Shown here: one piece after another, positions 1 through 10,278 of the stretch
Numbering within the stretch: the first letter of the stretch is position 1
Layout: each line of letters begins with the position of its first letter
Notes under the pieces: model-generated
What the model saw: the letters and a program-made list of their open reading frames with translations, nothing else
Told to the model about the DNA's origin: nothing
The model's database searches: none
Program-made: the position numbers and the translations under genes
DNA from: Bifiguratus adelaidae
Taxonomy: Eukaryota; Mucoromycota; Endogonomycetes; Endogonales
Direction: 5' to 3'
NCBI GenBank assembly: GCA_002261195.1
Contig: MVBO01000141.1
Location: forward strand, 1 to 38,781
Length of the DNA stretch: 38,781 bases

Positions 1-77
1 GTCAGATTCTCATGTTAAAATCGTAAGCCGGGAGCGCGCCTTTCATGTAGCAATCATAGCAATCTTGTTTCCTCCAC

Positions 78-1263
78 TCAAGTCACCGTTCCCTCGACAC
101 GTCTCCACAGCAGGTGAAAGCAAAGCCTTTTCCAACCCTCTAGCTTTGTGTCCAGTGATCCAGCGCTTGCAAGAGTACCGCAATATGCCTGCCACCCAAC
201 TGCCAACTCCACGCATCGACCAATTGCCCAGATCCTAACCTCTCGAACTTCAAGTATGCATCCTTCAAGATCGTATCGGTCATACATTGCTGTTTCCACC
301 ATGAATTGTCAGTCACACTGTCTTTGTCAGAATGGCCTCAACTTACAAATAGCTCTTCGTGCATCGTCTGTAGTCTCGAAAATAACTGTGCCAACTCCCC
401 TTGATCTTCCGGTTACCGCGTCCACCTTTACGTCAGCGCGGATGACGGCACCGGCTCTTCGAAATATGTCCTTGAGGTCTTGCCAGCTTACATGCAGAGG
501 AAGCTGTATACGCCATATAAAGGATCAGACACGTTGTAGATATTCCATGGTACACCTACATTTCTAACGAATATCTGACGCGATGCGCTCGCCATGGGAG
601 GTGGACCTCTTTTGAAGACTGGCTCATCCTCACGATCCTGCGCAGTTGGTGAATGCCAGTCCGTGGTCAACGATTTGTCTCCACTTACCTCTCGCACAAA
701 TATCTGACGTCCCATGAGCATGGTATCTGTCAGTTCTTGGATTGCTCTTTGCGCTTCCTCTGGAGTTCGGTATTCCACAATTCTGCAGCTCGGGGCTCAG
801 AGCTATTCTCGGACACAAGTCGGAGCACTTACCCGCATCCCTTTGATCTTCCACTCGGTAGCATCATCACGTCAGCGAAAACAACTTCACCGGCTAGAAT
901 AGAAGCATCAATAACGATCCTGCATCCTGCTCACGCGTTGTGCGGCCTGTTACCTTTCCTCATGTAATCTTTCAGGTCTCCCCACCGAACACCATACGAG
1001 AGGTTCCCTACGTACACCCGACAGGTTTTATCCGACCGGGAGGGCACTTCGGACGACCTGTAGTAGCCAGAATGCGAGTCACGGCGGCTATCCCGGTAGC
1101 GATCCCGCGACCGCGATCTCGACCGTGAGCGACGTCGGTGGTCCATGTATGGTGACCTAGAACGTGCGCGCTCTCTCTCGTCATATTCACGACTTCTACG
1201 CCGTTCCCAACCCTTGTGATATCCGTTCCGCCTGTCCGTGCTCAAAAACTCTCTGCTTGACAT
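78..1263 (-). CDS. RS-rich RNA-binding protein with two RRMs (Gbp2/Hrb1-like); 3' end uncertain
   Basis: Probable shuttling mRNA-binding/export or splicing factor. Exons read on the minus strand: 1263-954, 893-833, 782-689, 637-560, 503-347, 289-240, each joined in frame with GT/AG borders. Residues 1-80 are basic and rich in RS/RD dipeptides. RRM1 starts at about residue 81 (RNP2-like [11 protein letters not shown]1-like RSKGCGIVEY) and ends near [11 protein letters not shown]2 covers about 175-250 ([17 protein letters not shown]). Two RRMs after an SR-like head resemble Gbp2/Hrb1-type proteins, which usually carry a third RRM. After 240 the frame stays open to a stop at 78-80, but the residues there do not look like this family; a donor gttagg at 239 may lead to exons beyond the window. 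The start is the first ATG in frame, 153 bases from the CK2 beta start, so the two share a promoter. Family call firm, C-terminus open. Confidence 0.75.
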
Positions 1264-1416
1264 GAAGAAGCGCAGTGTGAAATGAGCACAGACCATGTGC
1301 GATTTGATGACGTAAGCTTTTCAGAGGGGCTTTTTCGCGTTACGCTTTTGACGTCTATTGACGGCATAGAGCACAAGGTGAGTGCATTGAGCGCGTTTAT
1401 CGCCGTTGAAAGGACA

Positions 1417-2284
1417 ATGGACGCTGATGACCACATGCGCTATATTCAGATGGATGATCTCTCCACCGGCTCCGACTCTGACTATACAAAGTACTGGATT
1501 GATTGGTTTTTGAACACCAAGGGAAATGAGTACTTTTGTGAGGTGGATGAAGAGTACATACTCGATCGTTTCAATCTTACGGGGCTGAATACGGAAGTGA
1601 GAGAATACCAACAAGCACTGGACTTAATTACGGATAGCCTAGGTATGCATTACAGACCAGTCGTTCACGTGCCAAACCCAGACTAAATGCTATCTCGCAT
1701 TTTGCAGAGGATGACTTGGACGATGAAATGAGAGAACAGGTGGAAAAGTCAGCCAGACACCTATACGGTCTCATACATGCACGCTTCATCATCACGTCTA
1801 GGGGATTGGCAAAGATGGTATGGCTGATGAAGATGCTTCCCTGAGAAGCTTGTGACTCAATTGCCCCACATAGCTGGAGAAATACAAGAAGGCAGATTTC
1901 GGGCGATGCCCGCGGGTGCTCTGCCAGAACCAGCCTTTGTTCCCCGTCGGACTCTCGGATGTTTCGTACACCAAAACGGTCAAGTTGTATTGCCCACGGT
2001 GTGAGGACATTTACAACCCGAAATCATCCCGACATGCAGCCATTGATGGGGCTTATTTCGGCTCAAGCTTCCCTCATATGCTGTTCCAAGTCTATCCCAA
2101 CCTTGTACCAGCCAAAGGCACCGATCGATATGTTCCTCGCATTTTCGGATTCAAGATCCATGAAATTGCCAAACAGCACAGATGGCAAGATGCTATGCGT
2201 GGGGAAATGGAGAAAATGTGGCGGGACCGCAACGCAAGTGATCGGCAATTGGGCAACGGAGAAGGCAGTGACCAGCAAAAGTAA
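1417..2284 (+). CDS. CKB1: Casein kinase II regulatory (beta) subunit
   Basis: Regulatory subunit that dimerises and assembles the CK2 alpha2/beta2 kinase. Exons 1417-1642, 1708-1817, 1874-2284 give 248 residues, close to the family length. Family blocks are plain: [34 protein letters not shown], then an acidic stretch [24 protein letters not shown], and the zinc-binding dimerisation ribbon with CPRVLC (about 124-129) and CPRC (about 152-155), followed by [13 protein letters not shown] and [12 protein letters not shown]. The C-tail after the core is charged and not conserved. An in-frame ATG at 1282 would add 45 residues with no resemblance to the family, and that stretch contains a donor-like gtgagt at 1377, so I place the start at 1417. 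Divergent from the RRM gene. Confidence 0.93.
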
Positions 2285-2613
2285 GTGAAAGATTATCAAT
2301 CCCATGAAGGTTGAACATTTTGTGCTTGCAGAGGAGGCTTCTTTTGGGTCGCTTAACATGTATATCAAATGTGCCAATTGTAATATACTAGGAGTTTTAG
2401 CGCTTCGTACCCCATAGTCACGGTCCATGACAATTTTGGTGTTCGACCTAAATGTGCTCGCAAATGGTAGCTGCCCGCCAGGGTTAGGGCTCGACTTTTC
2501 ACGTGCCTCAGTCATTTTCACGTGCAAAATTGCAAGTGCTATATAGAGCGCTTGTGCCTTTTTGACCACCAAATCACCCTCTCTATACCCTTTGAACTAG
2601 ACTTTTTGATTCG
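2285..2613 (+). promoter_or_regulatory. Intergenic region / acyl-CoA oxidase promoter
   Basis: No gene seen in these 329 bases. They hold the CK2 beta 3' end and the acyl-CoA oxidase promoter. Visible elements are a telobox-like decamer GGGTTAGGGC (2481-2490), two CACGTG boxes in similar contexts (2500-2505 and 2519-2524, both preceded by TTTT), and a TATA-like CTATATAG at 2539-2546, about 70 bases before the ATG. Element assignment is by pattern only. Confidence 0.5.
2481..2490 (+). promoter_or_regulatory. Telobox-like decamer in the acyl-CoA oxidase promoter
   Basis: GGGTTAGGGC, 124 bases before the ATG of the acyl-CoA oxidase gene and close to two CACGTG boxes. Resembles the (TTAGGG)n-type site of Tbf1/Teb1-like Myb proteins. 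Confidence 0.4.
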
Positions 2614-5100
2614 ATGGCGCCAAGCTCAGAGAGACGCACTGCTCAACTTGAGAAGCATATTGCACCGCAAGCGTGTGCATCCTATGCCAATCCCGTCGGT
2701 CAAAAGCCAGCGTGAGTTTTGATAGGAGCGACTTGATTGACTACAGCAGTGGTACTAAAAGACCTCAGGACGGTGCAAGCGATGCAAGATGAACGGGATC
2801 GTGCCAATTTTGAGGTTCAGAAGCTGACGTATGTGCTGGAAGGAGGCAAGAAGGCTGCGGATGTAAGTGATTGTGACGTGCATTGGGTCGGCCGGATATT
2901 GACAGAGCGCCGGTTGATTAGCAAAAGCAGAAGATGATGCTTGAACTTGAACGAGATGTGACCTTCCGCATGTACGATATCCATGATCTCACCAAGGATG
3001 AGCTCCGATACCGCACCATGGAAAAGTTCCACAATATTCTACATCATCTGTCCAACGAGTCGGTGGCTATCTTCAAGCAACGGCTTGCGATTGTCTCCCT
3101 GATTGATCCTGGTTTCTGGACTCGCTTTGGTGTTCATTTCGGACTCTTTTTTGGGGCACTTCAAGGCAGTGCGACGAGTGGTCAGTTTGCTTACTGGGCG
3201 AGCAAAGGCGCCGTCAGTCTCAACGGCATGATTGGCTGCTTTGCCATGACCGAGCTGGGTGAGTTCTTTGCGTGCGTCGATTCAAGTCATGTATTTATCT
3301 TCGTTCTCAGGTCACGGTTCCAATGTGGCCGCGCTCGAGACCACAGCGACCTTTGACGCCGCCGCCGATCAATTCATTATCCATACACCTACGATTACAG
3401 CCACAAAATGGTGGATTGGAGGTGCCGCGCATACAGCTACTCATGCTGTGGTGTTTGCACAGCTCATTGTCAATGGCAAGAAGTATGGTGTGAAGAGTTT
3501 TGTCGTTCCGCTACGTGATCCCAAGACCTACACCCTCCTACCGGGGATCAACATTGGCGACATCGGCAAGAAGATGGGTCGTGACGGTATCGATAATGGC
3601 TGGATCACAGTCACCAACGTGCGCATTCCCCGCGCCTACATGCTCATGAAACATACCAAAGTATCACGTCAGGGAGAAGTCAAGGAACCCCCATTGCAAC
3701 AGCTCACCTATGGTGCCCTGTTGCAAGGCCGTACTGCTATGGTCGTTGACTCGGGCAATGTTGCCAAAAAGGCTTTGACCATCGCCATTCGCTACGCCGC
3801 CGTGCGTCGTCAGTTCTCATCGTCCAACTCTGCTAATGGGCTGGAGACCAAGCTTCTCGATTATCCTATTCATCAACGCCGTCTGATGCCGCTTCTGGCG
3901 CAAGCATTCGCTATGCACTTCACTGGAATGGAAATGCAAAAGATGTATGATCAAATGATGGAGAGGTTGGACTCTGCATCACCCGGTGATGCCGATATGG
4001 AGGAAGTGTTGGAAGCGTTGAAGGAAACACATGGCACAAGTGCTGGTTTGAAGGGTAAGTCACCAAAACATTCGGATGGAATGCAACCTAATCATGCGAT
4101 AGCCTTCTGCACGTGGAATTGTCTCAACACCATTGAACAATGCCGTCAAGCCTGTGGTGGACACGGATACTCGGCTTACACCGGTCTCGCTGGCATGTAC
4201 AATGACTTCGCCGTTCAGTGTACTTGGGAAGGCGACAATACCATTCTCACGCTCCAATCTGGCCGTTATCTCATCTCTTGTTACCGGGAGGCGTGTGCAA
4301 TTCGCGATAATGCCAAAAAGTCAGGCAAGCCGGGCAAGAAGATGGCGCCTGGTGTTGGTTACCTTAATCACATGGACGAGCTCCTGGGCGCTAAATGCAA
4401 TGGCAGGCCTGTGCATGATCTGGCTGTAATCGCTGAAGCTTGGGATTCCGTGTCTACTTTCTTTGTGAAGCGAGCCGGTGAAGCCGTCGATGAGTGTCTC
4501 AGAAATGGTCAGGATCTCGACGTGGCCTTGGAAGAGTGCTGTAAGTATACCATACTCAGTATGAATGTCTAGGGCTCTCTCATTAATGTTGCCCACTTAG
4601 CCCAACATCGTCTATACGCCTCAAAGATCCACTCCTTTGGTTACCTTACCCACCGATTCATTGACGGTGTCAACACTGCCAAGTCTTCACCTGACAGCAC
4701 GCCAGCCATCCAAAACATCCTTCTCCAACTAGCCCAACTTTACGGTCTCTACACGATTGAGGAGAATGCCGGTGCCTTTTTGCAATGCGGCTACTTTTCA
4801 CCTTCCGAAATGGATCAAGTCCGTACCAACGTCACCAGACTCTGCAAAACCGTCCGGGATCAAGCCATCCCGTTGGTCGATGCCTTTGCCTATTCGGACT
4901 ATATCATCAACTCGCCTTTGGGTCGCGCTGACGGTAACGTGTACGAACACTATTACGCCCAAATCAAGCGCGCCAATCCTCCCCAAGAACATCCCTATTT
5001 CCATAAACTGATCAAGCCTCTCTTAGAACGCGAAGTATTAGATAACGATGATGAGGAGGCTGGACTTGAGGATGAGGATGAGGATGAAGACGAGGAATAA
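2614..5100 (+). CDS. POX1: Acyl-CoA oxidase (peroxisomal fatty-acid beta-oxidation)
   Basis: FAD enzyme that oxidises acyl-CoA to trans-2-enoyl-CoA with release of H2O2, the first step of peroxisomal beta-oxidation. Exons 2614-2711, 2769-2862, 2931-3258, 3311-4054, 4103-4540, 4601-5100 give 733 residues. The first intron ends with a textbook TACTAAAA branch site before cctcag. N-terminal block NFEVQKLTYVLEGG, FAD-binding block CFAMTELGHGSNVAALETTA, acyl/FAD stretch DIGKKMGRDGIDNGWI, and the catalytic-Glu block GMYNDFAVQCTWEGDNTI (Glu at about 464) are all intact. The C-terminus is an acidic Glu/Asp run and lacks a PTS1 tripeptide, so import would need another route, as known for several fungal oxidases. 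The start is the first ATG in frame. Family call very firm; subtype not determinable. Confidence 0.96.
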
Positions 5101-5137
5101 TGATTAATGTACACTTATTTACACCAAAACTTATAGA

Positions 5138-6813
5138 TCATTGTAAGGTCAGGATGATTTGGGTATAGACATTTGAGAGTATCTTGAAATGCGCGTGATC
5201 TTCCAAGAGTGCGGAAAGCGAGGGAAATGGTTGAGTATGGGTGAGATGCGATGGCGTGCGGCTGCGTGATATGCGAGGTGTACCATGGAATTGCTCCAGA
5301 CGTTGGTCTACCAAATGAGCAAATCGCTGCAACAGCCGACGTTCGATGAAATCGGGCAACAACTTGAGCGAAGGGAAGCTGGGCGAGGGCTCTATGGTGA
5401 AATTGTGGTCGGGCCATGTGGCTGTGAATTGTTCCAGGGACGACAACTTGCCCAAACCGCTCGGAAGGGATACAAGATCATTGTGCTGGACATGGAGTCT
5501 TTTGAGGTGCAGACAATGGGACAAGGAGTGAGGTAGCCGTTGCAAACGATTATGGGATGTAATTAAGACTTGCAAGTGGGGTGTATCCAGATGCAATTCC
5601 GTGATTCGATTATGGGAAATGTCGAGATGAATGAGATGGGGTAGGGTGATGACCGTTAGATGTTCAAGCTTGTTGCGGGACAGATCAAGGTACTGCAAGT
5701 GCCAGAGGTGGTTGAGTTGTTCCGGAAAAGACTTGAATTGATTGTAAGACAGGTCAAGCGTGACGAGATGCTGTGCTAAAACAGTCGGAAGTATCGTGAG
5801 GTGAACATGAGCCAACGATAGAAATCGCACATCCTGCATTTCGACAGGTTCAGGTGGTGGAACGATTAAGGTGTCTTCGCTAGGCAGTGAAGATGGAGTA
5901 CGCGGAGGCGGAGCAGTAGTGAGCAATTGCACCAGAGACTGTTCTCTAAACAATGGTCGCATGCTAGACGTCGACAGGGATAGACCTTGCAAAGAATCAT
6001 CCGTCTTTATAAAACTTCGTCGATGCACTTCTTTCCACTTCCAATCACCATCTTGGCGCACATCCTGCCATCCCAGGTCCAATGTCCGCCTGCGGATCTC
6101 GATAGGCTCCAATAATGGGCTTGAAGGAGGTGACGGTGCTGACAAAGTGGAAAGAGGCCTCCGTCGCCCCTTTCGATAGGTATGCGGCTGTCTCTCCTTT
6201 GACTTTTCAAAGCTCCATAACTTGCGCTTCTTTCTAGGATCCCGGGAGAGTATATGCGACAGGCGAGTGATGGAATTAGGCTTGGATTCCCCCACGCTAC
6301 CATGAGCCACTCGCAAAGTCAAGGAAGGTCGACTGGAACGAGAAAAAGACAAGTGCTTCTTGAGCGTGGTCAGTAACCTCGGCTGAGGTGTCGGTAGTCC
6401 CTCAGGCTCAAATGCCGTCCATTTCCGCGACACGCCGTCCCCACAGGAACCGTGCGGTGGTCGATAGTCCATGCCAACCTCCTGAAATGCCTCGTTACAC
6501 GCGTCCTTTATTCCTTAGACAGTTTACATTGTTTGTCTTGGTGAGCGTGCACACGTAGCCATGATCATGCAAAAACTGTACGAGTTGAGCGGCTATCATC
6601 ACCCATGAGGAACACGCGCGCAGGGACAAGTGAGGTACGCGACTTACCCTCTTTTTGGACACGGAGACAAGATGTGGTCTTGCCGCGGCGTCGACAGAGA
6701 AAGGATGTTTTGGATTCGTAGGTGATGGATTCGGGAGACGCGTCTTCGTTGAGAAACGTTTCAAGAGGTTCCGTAGCCATAGCGGCCTCGTAGCGTGTTG
6801 TGCGTGAGGTCAT
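5138..6813 (-). CDS. Leucine-rich-repeat protein of unknown function
   Basis: Exons on the minus strand: 6813-6648, 6592-6528, 6481-5138; both joins keep frame (166+65 = 231 bases) and give about 524 residues. The first ~290 residues are basic, Ser/Pro/Arg-rich and probably disordered. A block of LRRs follows at about 295-445 with consensus-like units such as LVTLDLSYNQFKSFP, LQYLDLSRNKLEHL, LIHLDISHNRITEL and LKRLHVQHNDLVSLP. The 23-residue spacing with LP endings resembles the Ras-suppressor/SHOC2-type short LRR class. I see no kinase, cyclase, F-box or membrane segment. Using only the large last exon (ATG at 6472) would miss the N-terminal 80 residues. A telobox-like decamer lies 8 bases before the ATG. 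Function unknown. Confidence 0.7.
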
Positions 6814-6820
6814 GGAGCGT

Positions 6821-6830
6821 GCCCTAACCC
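6821..6830 (-). promoter_or_regulatory. Telobox-like decamer upstream of the LRR gene
   Basis: The minus strand reads GGGTTAGGGC immediately upstream of the ATG at 6813. Identical decamers are at 2481-2490 and 38403-38412 on the plus strand. It matches the TTAGGG telomere-type repeat bound by Tbf1/Teb1-like Myb factors in fungi. A role here is inferred. Confidence 0.4.
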
Positions 6831-7069
6831 AATGTCGATCTGTGACGATGGCTGTTGGCAAGAAGTTCGATTGAATGGAGAAACATTGATGTCATGGCAG
6901 GCAGGCATTCACTTTGAGTGACTACGTCCACGCCTTGCCGAGTAATCATGTCTATTGTGCTCTCTCTCGTCAAGTAGGTCATGGCAGACAATGCCAGGAA
7001 TGGCTAGTATTATATACAATGGTGTCACGGGAGTGCTCTGGTGATACAAGGAGCCCTCCGAGATGGATG

Positions 7070-8814
7070 TTATGGCACAGGTGGACTTTGGCCGCAATAC
7101 TGGAGAATTTCCGTCGATGCGCTCCGTAACCAATCGTCTAAAGAATTACTGCAATACTCGAGGGCTGACAGGATGGTTGAGGAGAGATGGGGTATTTGGT
7201 TCGTCTATGCAAAAGTTGAGCATCTTGATCAGGAAGCGCACAAATGACCTTACCTTTTGGTATAGCTGGCAAATGACTTGCAGGTAGCTTACAGCAATTT
7301 TGCGCTTTTCCAAAACATCGCAGCGCAGGGGTAGAGATAAGAGAGCATTGTGTACGTCGGAAGGGATGTGCGGGAGTTCGTGGGTGATCAAAGTCAATCG
7401 AAGGAAGAAAATGATTGCCTGTACTTGATCATGCAGATTTTCTTGACACCCGATATTGCAAACTGCTTGGAGCAATTGGTCTTGCTGACAAAGTTGCACG
7501 ACCGGCATCAATGAGCTACCCAATGCTGATCAGTACGAAACGTGCGCGAAACAGCAGGCATCCGCTTTCACCTTTGCACAAAATTGCACAGGGCACGCAA
7601 ACTTTCTGATCGCACAACTCTGGATAAACGATGAGATACTGTCAGACTTTAGCGCAATTCTTACCGATTTGAAGATTGCATCCCTTGCGCGGTGTAATGC
7701 GCTAATTGCAAAGCCAAACTCGCATCAATGACGGGCTCGTCTTCAAAAGCCGACAAGACCGTTGCCATTCTGCAGGCCAGAATGACACGTCGACGCTTGC
7801 TTTTTGAGGCATCGCCGAGTGAAATGATCCTAGACTGGGGGAAATCTTGTTGGCGACGGGTACAATTATTGAACAAGTACTCACGAGCGCCTTGTCAAGA
7901 CCGTGAGCAACGACATGCCGGACTGTATCAGCCGAACAATTGCTCATCAACATGCACAGACACCAAAGGCTATCGTCAATGACGTCCGCAGACTGCAACC
8001 ATGGTTGAGCACAAGATATCTGCAGATCACCATGTTACTCACCTGGCTTTGATCGAGAATGGACACAATGGCATCCAGTATGGATATTCCAGCATGATGA
8101 TTGCCGAGTGTCTCGTGACATGTGTACAGAGCGTAAAGAAGGACGTGTTTGACATAATCATCCGTCTAGAACCAAGTCAGCCAATCCGTAAGCAATATGG
8201 CCTACACTTTCTCAACCGACCTCGACTTCACATCGCGATATTATGGCAGAAAGAGCGCCATTATCAACGAGTCGCTGTGCATGAGCTGCATCCGTGGAAG
8301 CAATGTTCGCCAGGGCCCATATGACCAGATATCGGGTATCCGGATCTTCATTGGCCACATGCATGACAAGATATGGCGCAACCTCAAACGTCTTTGAGAC
8401 CAGCTCTCGGCTCGTTGCAATATCTGCCCATCTGTCAATCCTTTTACGCTTCTAGAGCCTCGTATACTTACTAATCACACAAGTGATGGCATCTAATCGC
8501 TCTTCAACACTTGTTCCACATATCAACTCGGTCAAGAGTTCCATACATTCATTCTCCAACACAAAGCGCTTCATCACTGCATTGTCTTCCAAGACCAGTC
8601 GAGCTAAACCCCGTAATGAGGCCCGACGTCGAATGCTCGAGCCTTCCTTGATGTCATGCACAACGTGGCCAAACTGGTGTGATGTTCGGTGCGCATTCAC
8701 CACTGCCGCTCTAGCTTGCTTGTTGCGTTGCAGCTGTGCATTAAACCGTTCCTGTCGGTGCTGCAACAGTCCATTCTGCTTGTAGGCTCTGAATGGACTC
8801 GGTGAAGCCGACAT
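7070..8814 (-). CDS. Armadillo-repeat protein, importin-alpha-like
   Basis: Exons on the minus strand: 8814-8472, 8423-8221, 8165-8043, 7992-7885, 7834-7665, 7619-7572, 7515-7254, 7156-7070, giving about 447 residues. The N-terminus carries a basic stretch (QHRQERFNAQLQRNKQARAA) placed like the importin-beta-binding segment of importin alpha. ARM-like helices follow: SIRRRASLRGLARLVLEDN, DAITCVINIATSRELV, TRYLVIWALANIAS, LWCLCMLMSNCSADTVRHVV, SESLRALCNFVQ, LLQAVCNIGCQ. The repeats are diverged from true importin alpha, so this could be a TMCO6-like or other ARM adaptor. The donor at 8220 (gtcggt) and the last acceptor (cgag at 7157) are weak. The final exon ends LDDWLRSASTEILQYCG before a stop. 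Family level good, exact role unknown. Confidence 0.65.
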
Positions 8815-8979
8815 GAGCTCTGCAAGACGAATGGACAAATTTGGGAAATGGACGCGTCAAGGGTGGTGTGCAAAGATCCTCTTTTCGTTAGCCTACAAGT
8901 CTCCTATGGGGTATATACATTGAGCCCATCTACTATGCCGTCTCTTGTCGGTAATGACGCATCAATTCCGTTTTGTAGG

Positions 8980-9688
8980 CTAAGGCACGATAAGACTTTT
9001 TGCGCCATCCTGCAACATGCCAACTGACCACTGACCTACTGGATTATCCCAAAGATTGGCGGCATCGCCATTGAGTGGACTATCATTGTTGGGCTCTCCT
9101 AAGAGACTTTGCAAACTGATCAAGATCGATTGTACGTTATAGACGGCTGACCATTTTTCCTATTGACGCATCAATGACATGCTCGTGATAGACCATCATG
9201 GCCTTCCTTACCTTGAGGATATCCAAGCAAATGTTGCCAGAGGTGTCCACATTGGGATGATAGCAGGGTGAGATGAAGCGGATCGTAGGTGCAGAATATG
9301 GATAGTCTTGTGGGAAACTCATGGAGATTTTGAAGGAAAGACCTTCATAGACCTACGCGTGATTGAGCCGGAGGTTCATCATCCATCATTGCCTATTTTC
9401 TTACCGTGCCTGAAGCACCAGTGATGGTTCCTTTCCATTGCAACATGTTGTCAGCCTCCGGAAAGGCACTGATACCAGGGCTATTGGACATCTAACGCGT
9501 CAAAAATGTTAATAAGGATAGACGAAAGCACCTTGCGTGTTTGCGCGTTTCTTACCATGAGTTGCATGAGCTCGCTCTTGAGCCTGCCGACACAGGGTTA
9601 AATGCAACCAGCCAAACGTGATAGGCATGTGCGCACACTATAGTATAGCCACTTACCTCTTCAATACAGCTGCACCGTCTCCCGCCAT
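8980..9688 (-). CDS. UBC11: Ubiquitin-conjugating enzyme E2, UBE2C/Ubc11 type
   Basis: E2 of the UbcH10 class, which works with the anaphase-promoting complex on mitotic cyclins and securin. Exons on the minus strand: 9688-9657, 9583-9556, 9491-9405, 9352-9212, 9159-8980. The UBC core is complete: [10 protein letters not shown] helix 1, [19 protein letters not shown] (the E2C signature insert), HPN at about 81-83, catalytic Cys at about 91 in GNICLDILK, then [20 protein letters not shown] and [10 protein letters not shown]. The C-terminus is ambiguous. Reading straight through ends at 8980 with an atypical tail. Removing 26 bases after 9035 (gtcagt...ttgcag) would instead give a basic helix-like tail [16 protein letters not shown] ending at 8933. 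That intron would be unusually short. Family call firm. Confidence 0.88.
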
Positions 9689-10278
9689 GCTGAAGAGTAA
9701 CCCGTTCAACGCAGACCTTTAAATGGACAAGGATGACGCCACCCGTTTGAGAACAATGTGACGGAACGCGTTCATAATCTCTGCTCTATTCCTGTCGATG
9801 GAGACTCTTTATAACTTTGTTATGCACTATGTGATAGCTTTGAAGGTAGCCGCCTATTCTCATACTTGATCCTTGCGCAAATACTACCAGCATCACAGAT
9901 ACTGTCTATAGGAAAGCATGGCGACTATAGAGGCGGACTCGCGTTTAGTTGACCAGCGTATCATGTTCATCCCTGTATTTTTCTCGCTTAGCAACCCATC
10001 TCCATGCTCCAAGTGATCGCACTGAATGATACCAAGAGTCAAACTACTCTCCCTATCTCTATTCCCTTTGATTTCTCCAAAGGCTTCTGTTCACTCTGTA
10101 TCTCTCTTCTCTTTCTGCCTTTATTCGTCCTTCTCTCCCTTACTCTTCAACACCCTCTCCCACTCTTCCAATCTCCTCTCCTTCGCCTTCACTTCCAATT
10201 CGTCCAATTTACTCATTTCATTTTTTCTCTCTGTGTACACTCCCTCGCACAGCATGGAGTTGTCGATACCTTGATATT
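9689..10278. promoter_or_regulatory. Bidirectional promoter with long pyrimidine-rich leader
   Basis: A 590-base gap between the divergent E2 and R3H genes, with no gene seen. From about 10040 to 10245 the plus strand is a nearly continuous C/T tract (runs of tctc, ctttct, ccctctccc). That is the pattern of fungal pyrimidine-rich core promoters or leaders just upstream of the transcription start. It leads directly into the R3H gene, whose ATG is at 10279. Short open frames inside the tract (10004-10294) are low-complexity and not credited. Confidence 0.5.

Noticed and set aside
1282-1416. N-terminal extension of CK2 beta from an upstream ATG
   Set aside because: The 45 added residues have no match to the family and contain a donor-like site; the conserved region begins just after the ATG at 1417.
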